The notes under the pieces are model-generated. The model made no database searches. It saw nothing but the letters and a program-made list of their open reading frames with translations, and was not told the DNA's origin. From Lepus europaeus (taxonomy: Eukaryota > Chordata > Mammalia > Lagomorpha > Leporidae), in contig NC_084834.1 in NCBI RefSeq assembly GCF_033115175.1, positions 37,802,077-37,866,076 of the forward strand: a stretch of 64,000 nucleotides of DNA, in the 5' to 3' direction. Position 1 is the stretch's first letter. Every line of letters starts with the position of its first letter. The position numbers and the translations under genes are program-made. Below are positions 57,561 through 64,000 of this stretch, one piece after another.

Positions 57561-58599
57561 AATACGAATCCCAGTGGGCTTCATTTTATGGTCAAGCATG
57601 GTTAAACTCACATCAAGCTCTATACCTCCTTCTAGATCTTTCATCCATAAAGTTCCCTAAACCCTCCTTGAGCCTTGGAATATTTTTGGCTTCTGCATCT
57701 CCTACAGTAATGAGCTCTCTGTTTTTGTGAAGAAGAGGCCTTGCCTCCCAGGTATTTTAAAGCATCCTTCATAACTGAAGGTGGGAGGAGAATTTTGGAG
57801 ACACTGGAGAGTAATACAGACAGATGGGGGGGGGGGGGCGCAAAAGAGAGCAAGGAAACAGGAACAGAGCCCCAGATGGGAGAAGAAGAGCTGTTTGTTG
57901 TGTCACTTAAGTCTCCCTGATGTGCTGATGTTGTTTGTCTGTGAGGCACTGGGTCAAGGGAGTGGTTCTTTACGTTGGTGAAGTCACTGTATTTGGTGAG
58001 AACAATGGCTTAAGGGTTTGATATCATACCAGGTGACTTTGACCTTTCATTCATGGTCAACTTGGAGTATGCATATAATTTTTGGGAGCATGTGAAGTGT
58101 CTAAGGAGGCTTGGTTTGTATCCTCATCAGTAACATTCTTTATATGAAATCTCTGTGCCTTTGGTGAAGCTGTTTGATACCTGGGCATCAGTTTCTCTTC
58201 CTGGAAAGTACACAGGGCTGTGTCCTTCCTCATAGTGCTGATATGAAGACTGAGATCTAATTCATGAAGAGTTTTCAGCAAGGTTCTGGAGACACAATAA
58301 GCATTCTATAAATATCAGCTGTTATTATTAGCACATCACCAAGATGCCCACTGTTGTGCCTTGTGATGGCAGGCTCAGTGGGCAGCCAACATGTTTTCTC
58401 CAGGAAAAATAGAACAGGACTCTAGGTTTGTGGTGGGTGTTGTATGGAGGAGTAGAGCTGTTGCTGGCTGTCTTGTACTTCTTGTTGGAAAGTGTTCTTT
58501 AGCGCGTTTAAGTCCCATTGCAGTGACTTTCCCCTCGAGCCCAAATTCCATCAATAGTTTCTATTTGTGTCACTCATTCTGGACTTGTCCTCATCTGTC
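57561..58599. other. Intron 1 with poly(G) tract
   Basis: G13 homopolymer at 57826-57838. The rest is unassigned, with no exon. Confidence 0.5.
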
Positions 58600-59560
58600 T
58601 TCCATCATTGACCATTGACTGTTCACCTGACACCTGTTATGAGCCAGGTGCTGGACTAAGCATTGAAATGACGACCATCTGAGCTACTGCCCCTGCCCTG
58701 GAAGAGCTTGAAGAGGGTTTTGGTGGATGAAATGTGCAGTTGTGATATGCAGGGCCTGAGCAGGGAATCACAGGCCTTTTAGTGGTGTTGACACAGAAGG
58801 CTTAGGCAAAAAGTAGAGGAGGAGAGCCTGGTAAAGTTGGCAGGCTTTGCAGGTACAGAGGCCCTTGTATGTCCTGCTCAGGAGTGTGAACGCTGTGATG
58901 TGGACGAAGAAAAACCATCAAAGCATTGTAAACAAGAGCTTGATGTGATCACTAGACTCTACATAAAGCACTTTGACAACCACATGAAGAATAGCTTTGC
59001 AAAGACCGCAGGCAAGCAGGTCAGTTAGGATATTTAGGATATTGTTGAATAGTTTAGCATGAGATGTTGAAGGGCTTGAAATACTTGAATGGTAGTTAGA
59101 GATGAAGATTGGAGACCATTGTCCAAAAATATGAAGGATGTAGTTCACTGAGTGGACAGGGAGGATTGAGAGAAATGAGGAATGGCTTCTAGTTTTCTGG
59201 CTTGGAAGATGGTGTCGTTAGCCAATTTAGGAAATAATAAGGCTTAGAGGGAAGTTGTTCAGTTCTGGACATGGAAAGGTTAATATGTCTACTTCTGGTC
59301 CATTCTTATGGGATGTCCAGTAAGTATTTGAATTTGAATATGCAGGCCCAGAATTTAGGTCAGAAGTCTCAGAGGCAGGTGTAGACATTGCAGATGGCTG
59401 AAAGTTCACAACAGGTGGACATGGCGAAGCATGTATGGCATGAAAGGAGAAGAACAAAGGCAGGAACCTTGGGAAACGGAACCTTTTGGAGAAGGAGATC
59501 CTTCAAAGGAGACAAGGAATAGCCTAACTGGTGAGGAGCAAGGAGAGTGATGTGCTGAAA
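58600..59560 (+). repeat. Ancient mammalian dispersed repeat (same type as 13.7-14.8 kb)
   Basis: ATGAGCCAGGTGCTGGACTAAG, CCCTGCCCTGGAAGAGCTTG, GTTCTGGACATGGAAAGG and ATGGGATGTCCAGTAAGTAT follow the order of a long old mammalian repeat. Short open frames in it are shadows. Confidence 0.6.
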
Positions 59561-59710
59561 ACCCAGGTGCATGCAGCCAACATGATTGCATGCCACAGGA
59601 CAGGCAGGGACCAAGCAGTGCCCCGGGTTTGGTGACTGGAAGCTCCTGGCTTCGTGTTCCAGTGGGATGAAAGGAGTAGTGGCAGTGAACGTGAAGTGTG
59701 GAAGAAGAGA

Positions 59711-60033
59711 GGGCCGGCGCTGTGGTGTAGTGGGTAAAGCCACAACCTGCAGTGCTGGCATCCCATATGGGTGCCAATTCGAGTCTCAGCTCCTCTTCTT
59801 CCTGTTCGAGTCCAACTCTCTGATATGACCTGGAAAAGCAGAAGATGGTCCAAGTCCACAGGCCCATGCAACTGCATAGGAGACCTGGCGGAAGCTCCTG
59901 GCTCCTGGCTTTGGATCGGTGCAGCTCTGGCCGTTGCAGCCATCTGGAGAGTGAACCAGAGAATGGAAGACTCTCTCTCTCTCTCTCTCTGTAACTCTGC
60001 CTTTCAAATAAATAAATCTTAAAAAAAAAAAAA
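59711..60033 (+). repeat. CSINE, older, full length
   Basis: Head GGGCCGGCGCTGTGGTGTAG, tail CAAATAAATAAATC plus poly(A). Flanking GAAGAGAG-type duplications. Confidence 0.92.
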
Positions 60034-61017
60034 GAAAAGAGAAGAGAGGTGAGCTTGGCTGAGGAGAAAACAGCATGCATAGGAGGGAAGGGAGTTGGCT
60101 AGGAGATTTCACAGTCAAGAGAGGGGCCCCTTTCAAGTTTGGGATGGAAATGTCTTGAATAGCTGAGGTTTTGTAGTTCTTGTTATAATTTTTTGCAATG
60201 CTATTACAGCCTTTTGTTATTATTATCATTTTAAAAGAGGGCACATTAAATGGAATTATGTGTTTTCTTCCTACAACTAGTACGTTCTTCTCTATGTGAG
60301 AGTGATGTGGACAGTTGGCTTTTCTTGTGCAGGACTAAGTATATGTGTGTGAGAGAATTCAGGTTCTTACAGAGGTCAGGCGAAAGGAATAAAGTTATAT
60401 GATTAGCACTGCATTTATTTTGTGGTGAATTCACTGTTTCAAAATGTACACATTTTACTAGCATTTGTAAAAGATATTCATATTGAGTATTTATCAGTTG
60501 GTGTTAATAATTTCTGTTCTGATATGAATTGAAGTGTCTTTTAATAGAACATATAACAATTGAATGCCTAAAGTTTTTGATATTGAAAAATAAGTTAAAA
60601 TTGGGCTTAATTTAAAAATGAAAGTCATTGCTCGGTTGCTTTTTAATTAACATTGGAGAAGAATTCATTTCTATTAAGCATTTCCTTTGGAAGAACGTGC
60701 CTCCTCTACATTGGATTTCGGGTGCTTGTAGGCTGGGTGTCACCCAGTGAGACTTGCTTGCTTCCATGGGAGTTCCACATGCTGGAGTTACTCTGTTCGT
60801 TATCTTGATCTTGGAATTAAAGGTGCTCATGGCTCTGCCTACAGCGTGGGCTTTCCCATAGTAAGAGCAAGGTCTAATCCAAGTTTTCTAGATCACCAGC
60901 AAAAGGACCACAAAGAAGAGTCAACTCAGGAATAATTGGGGTTGGAAATAGGTGTGGTATCCCTGAATGTCCAAATGCTACATCCACTTCCCTTGACTTT
61001 CCTGCTTTTTATTTTTC
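60034..61017. other. AT-rich intron segment, nothing recognised
   Basis: No exon or named repeat. Low GC around 60.4-60.66 kb. Confidence 0.5.
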
Positions 61018-61363
61018 ATTTTAAAGATTTGTTTATTTGAGAGGTAGAACAGGAGAAACGGGGAGGGAGGGAGGAAGTAAGGGAGTAGGGGAGAGAGAGC
61101 GAGAGATGTTTCTGCTCATTCATTTTCCACATGGCTGCAATAGCCAGATCTGGGCCAGGCTGAAGCCGGGAGTTGGGAATGTCATCCAGGTCTCCCACAG
61201 AGCTGGCAGGGACCCAAGTCCTTGGGCTGTCTTCTGCCGCCTTCCCAGGTGCATTAGCAGGGAGCTGGTTTGGAAGTGGAGCAGCCAAAGCTCAAACTGC
61301 ACTCTGATAAGGCCAATGTGACAAGTGATGAGTGAACCCACCGCACTACAATGCCAGGCCTCT
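61018..61363 (-). repeat. CSINE, old diverged subfamily
   Basis: TTTTAAAGATTTGTTTATTTG leads in; ends CACTACAATGCCAGGCC. Flanked by CTGCTTTTTA on both sides. Confidence 0.87.
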
Positions 61364-62003
61364 GTTCTGCTTTTTAAAGAGGTACTTAGATTTCTTTTTT
61401 TGTGGTAGCTTTTACTTTCCATTCTTTTGCCTAGGTTTTTATTGTGCTTCTTGGGGGTAACTTGTGCCTGGTCTCCAGGCTCTTGAAAGAGCATTCCAGT
61501 GGTTGTTATTACTGTTTCAATTAAGAGAGACTTGATGTCGGAGGAGATTTGATGTCGGAGGGTTTTTCCCTCCTAGAAACATTGCCAGCCAGATATAGTG
61601 AGGGCAGTGAAGGAGCCTCGCCTTACTGCTGTAAGCATAGACTCCTGAATTAGGCACCTGCTAGGAGCTACAAATCTAAGTCAACACTGGCCCTGTCATG
61701 GGCCTCCGTGGGGGCTAATGAAGAAGGGCATGTCTTGGGCGTCGTTTCAGAGCGGCCATCATTTTCAGCTCTCCAGGCAGACAAGGTGCTGACACAGACA
61801 TGACAGGGTGCACAGGAAGCTGGGTTGAGATGTTCAGCAAGCCTCAAGGAAACTTCAGAAAGGACAGGCCATGCGATTGTTAGAAACCTCAGAGGAAAGG
61901 CTAAAGCCGCACCCACTGGAAGGGAAAGCATTTTGACTACTCAGGTTGTAAGTCGGATAAGAGAAAGGTAGTAGTGGTTATTGGAAACTTCATGGGGAAA
62001 TGT
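61364..62003. other. Intron 1, nothing recognised
   Basis: A 13-bp tandem-like echo, TTGATGTCGGAGGA and TTGATGTCGGAGGG, lies near 61532-61562. No exon. Confidence 0.5.
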
Positions 62004-62018
62004 TACTACTGAACTTTT

Positions 62019-62327
62019 TTTTTTTTTTTTTTTTTTTGAGAGGCAGAGTTAGACAGTGAGAGAGAGAGACAGACATAAGGGTCTTCCTTCTGTTGGTTCA
62101 CCCCACAAATGGCCGCTACGGCCAGCATGCTGCGACGATCTGAAGCCAGGAGCCAGGTGCTTCCTCCTGGTCTCCCATGCAGGTGCAGGGCCCAAGCACT
62201 TGGGCCATCCTCCACTGCCTTCCCGGGCCACAGCAGAGAGCTGGACTGGAAGAGGAGCAACCGGGACAGAATCCGGGGTGCCAGCACCGCAGGCGGAGGA
62301 TTAGCCAAGTGAGCCGTGGCACTGGCC
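62019..62327 (-). repeat. CSINE, intermediate age, full length
   Basis: Duplications ACTACTGAACTTTTT and ACTACTGGACTTTTT (62004-62018 and 62328-62342) flank it. T-run start, head GTGGCACTGGCC. Confidence 0.94.
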
Positions 62328-62373
62328 ACTACTGGACTTTTTCTAAAACCTGGAGTAAAATGTAAGTTTTTTT

Positions 62374-62692
62374 TTGAAGATTTATTTATTTATTTGAAAG
62401 TCAGAGTTACACACACACACACACACAGAGAAGTCTTCCATCTGATGGTTCACTCCCCAGTTGGCTGTAATGGCCAGAGCTGCACTGATCTGAAGCCAGA
62501 GCCAGGAGCTTCCTCTGGGTCTACCACATGGGTGCAGGGGCCCAAGGACTTGGGCCATCCTCCACTGCTTTCCCAAGCCACAGCAGAGAGCTGGATGGGA
62601 AGAGGAGCAGCCGGGACTAGAACTGGCGCCCATATGGGATGCCGGCACGGCAGACTGGGGCGTTAACCCACTGTGCCAACAGCACCAGTCCC
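62374..62692 (-). repeat. CSINE, older, with (AC)n
   Basis: GAAGATTTATTTATTTATTTG leads in. An AC run at about 62410-62427 replaces the usual AGAG tract. The head ends CAGCACCAGTCCC. Confidence 0.92.
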
Positions 62693-62967
62693 TCTAAGTG
62701 TTTTCATTTCAAACCTTAGTCACTTGGTGGTTTATTGTGACACAAGACAGTGTTATTTTTCTTGATGCTGCACCAAAAAGAAAGATCTCCCTTTGCTCTA
62801 CCTCCAAAACTTTACAAAGGTGTGTGATTGTTCCCTGTCACTTTCCCCTTTTATTTGTGAGGAAGTCCTTTCTCACCTTCCCACCTTCATTTCATTATTC
62901 AGAGGAGCTATTCAGTGTCTGTCCACAGAAAAAGAAATCAATCCTCTTTTAATAATGTGCCCTCTTG

Positions 62968-63283
62968 GAGCTGGTGCTGTGGCATAGCAGGTAGACCCAT
63001 TGCCTAGGGTGCCGGCTTCCCATATGGGCGCTGGTTCGACACCCGGCTACCCAGCTGTTCCACTTCCGATCCAGTCCTCTGGCCTGGGAAAACAGTGGAA
63101 GATAGCCCAAGTGCTTGGGCCCCTGCACCAGTGTGGGAGACCCGGAAGAAGCTCCTGGCTTCAGATCAGCCCAACTCCAACTGTTGCAGCTGTTTGGGGA
63201 GTGAACCAGTGGATGGAAGATCTCTCTCTCTCTCTCTCTGTAACTCTGCCTTTCAAATAAACAAATAAGTCTTGAAAAATATT
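62968..63283 (+). repeat. CSINE, older
   Basis: Head TTGGAGCTGGTGCTGTGGC and tail CAAATAAACAAATAAGTC. Confidence 0.9.
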
Positions 63284-63603
63284 GCCTTCTTAGAATCAAA
63301 TTTAATTTTTTGTGCATTAAGTGCTTCATCTTATTCAAGTCCAAATAGTGGGAAGAATAATGGGCTTCAAGCATCCTTCTTTGGGTGGGGTTGAATGTAC
63401 ATTTTTTTTTTTTTTCCTTTAGCCCTGAAGGAGAGTCCTCTGTGCCAGACTTAGGAATCAGAAAACAGAAGACCTAATTAAAGTAACATTTGAGAGAGAA
63501 AGTAGGAAAGTGTGTTCAAATAAATTGACCCTCTTGGACATCTTAGCATTATCATTTTCTCACCTTTTATTTAAAAAAAAAAAACTTAAAAAAAACTCAT
63601 CTT
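63284..63603. other. Intron 1, nothing recognised
   Basis: Short AT-rich interval with A- and T-runs. Confidence 0.5.
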
Positions 63604-63865
63604 GGGCCAGGTGTTGTGGTGCAGCAGGTTAAGCTGCCACAGATGCCCAGTTCCAGGCCCAGCTGTTCTACTTCCTATCCAGTTTCCTGCTAATGCACCT
63701 GGGAAGGCAGCACATGATGGCTCAAGTACTTGGGTCCACACTACCCATGTGGGAGATCTGGGTTGAGTTCCAGGCTCCTTATTGGCCCAGTTCCTGGCTG
63801 TTGTGGCAATTTGGGGAGTGAACCAGCAGATGGAAGATTTCAAATAAATAAATAAACCTTTAAAA
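63604..63865 (+). repeat. CSINE, older, internally shortened
   Basis: Head TGGGCCAGGTGTTGTGGTGC; the pyrimidine-rich stretch before the tail is missing, so GGAAGATTT joins CAAATAAATAAATAAAC. Confidence 0.88.
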
Positions 63866-64000
63866 AATACATCTTTGTAAAAAAAAAAAAAAGCCACAAC
63901 TACACTATTCAGAGATGACACACGCTATGAAATGGGTTATATCTTTTTTCATTGTGTGTATAGTTATATATATATGTTTATGTATATATGTATGTTTATA
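63866..64000. other. Window end, TA-rich
   Basis: A run of TATATATA/TGTATATATG type at 63958-64000. Nothing else seen. Confidence 0.6.

Larger units (their letters stand above)
30815..64000 (+). other. MAML3: MAML3 intron 1, first 33 kb (continues beyond window)
   Basis: No further exon is recognisable after the donor. I looked for the sequence expected to follow residue 149 and for glutamine-rich coding and saw neither. The first 2.3 kb is still CpG island. The rest is AT-richer, with CSINEs in both orientations, L1 fragments and ancient repeats. MAML3 is known in mammals for a very long first intron, so an open-ended intron fits. Confidence 0.9.

Noticed and set aside
59406-60080. 224-codon frame on the minus strand
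   Set aside because: About half is antisense CSINE (59711-60033) and the rest is old repeat; no domain.
1-64000. tRNA genes at CSINE heads
   Set aside because: The heads are tRNA-derived with promoter-box-like sequence (GGTTCTAGTCCCGG) but do not fold as complete tRNAs and are attached to SINE bodies.
1-64000. A novel multi-gene, CRISPR-like or defence system
   Set aside because: Spaced similar sequences are dispersed SINEs in both orientations with separate target duplications, not an array; no gene cluster exists in the window.

Overview
The window is a mammalian nuclear locus, most probably rabbit or another lagomorph. The main evidence is about 44 copies of the lagomorph tRNA-derived C-type SINE (CSINE), many with intact target-site duplications, on a background of degenerate LINE-1 (L1), MIR and other ancient mammalian repeats. 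No bacterial, plasmid or CRISPR-like content is present, and almost all short open frames are shadows of repeats or of GC-rich sequence.

The only protein-coding sequence I can support is the first coding exon of a Mastermind-like gene, almost certainly MAML3, on the + strand at 30368-30814. It encodes 149 residues, including the N-terminal MamL-1 helix that contacts Notch and CSL/RBPJ, and it ends in a phase-0 splice donor (ATG|gtgagg). The exon lies in a CpG island of about 4 kb (about 29.1-33.1 kb). The presumed 5' leader holds a GGC/GCG repeat, two alanine-rich upstream ORFs joined by an overlapping TGATG, several further upstream ORFs, and a Z-DNA-prone (CG)n(CA)n tract.

Layout: 1-26.97 kb is presumed 5' intergenic DNA, rich in repeats. 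It includes a U6 snRNA/CSINE chimeric retrocopy, two LTR-like insertions nested in older repeats, and a long degenerate L1 carrying three younger CSINEs. From 26.97 to 36.28 kb there is a SINE-free zone around the promoter and exon 1. From 30.815 kb to the window end lies the start of MAML3 intron 1. It holds CSINEs in both orientations, a MER5-like hAT fossil, an L1 3' end, an ancient repeat of about 1 kb, and two SINE-poor blocks that could hold enhancers.

I found no undescribed multi-gene system. The observations most worth checking are the tandem uORFs with a three-frame repeat, the U6-SINE chimera, a perfect 17-bp inverted repeat inside a SINE tail, and a pair of identical GC-rich 10-mers spaced 21 bp apart in the intron. 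Repeat calls rest on my recognition of family sequence by eye, so boundaries without a stated target-site duplication are accurate to perhaps 5-20 bp.
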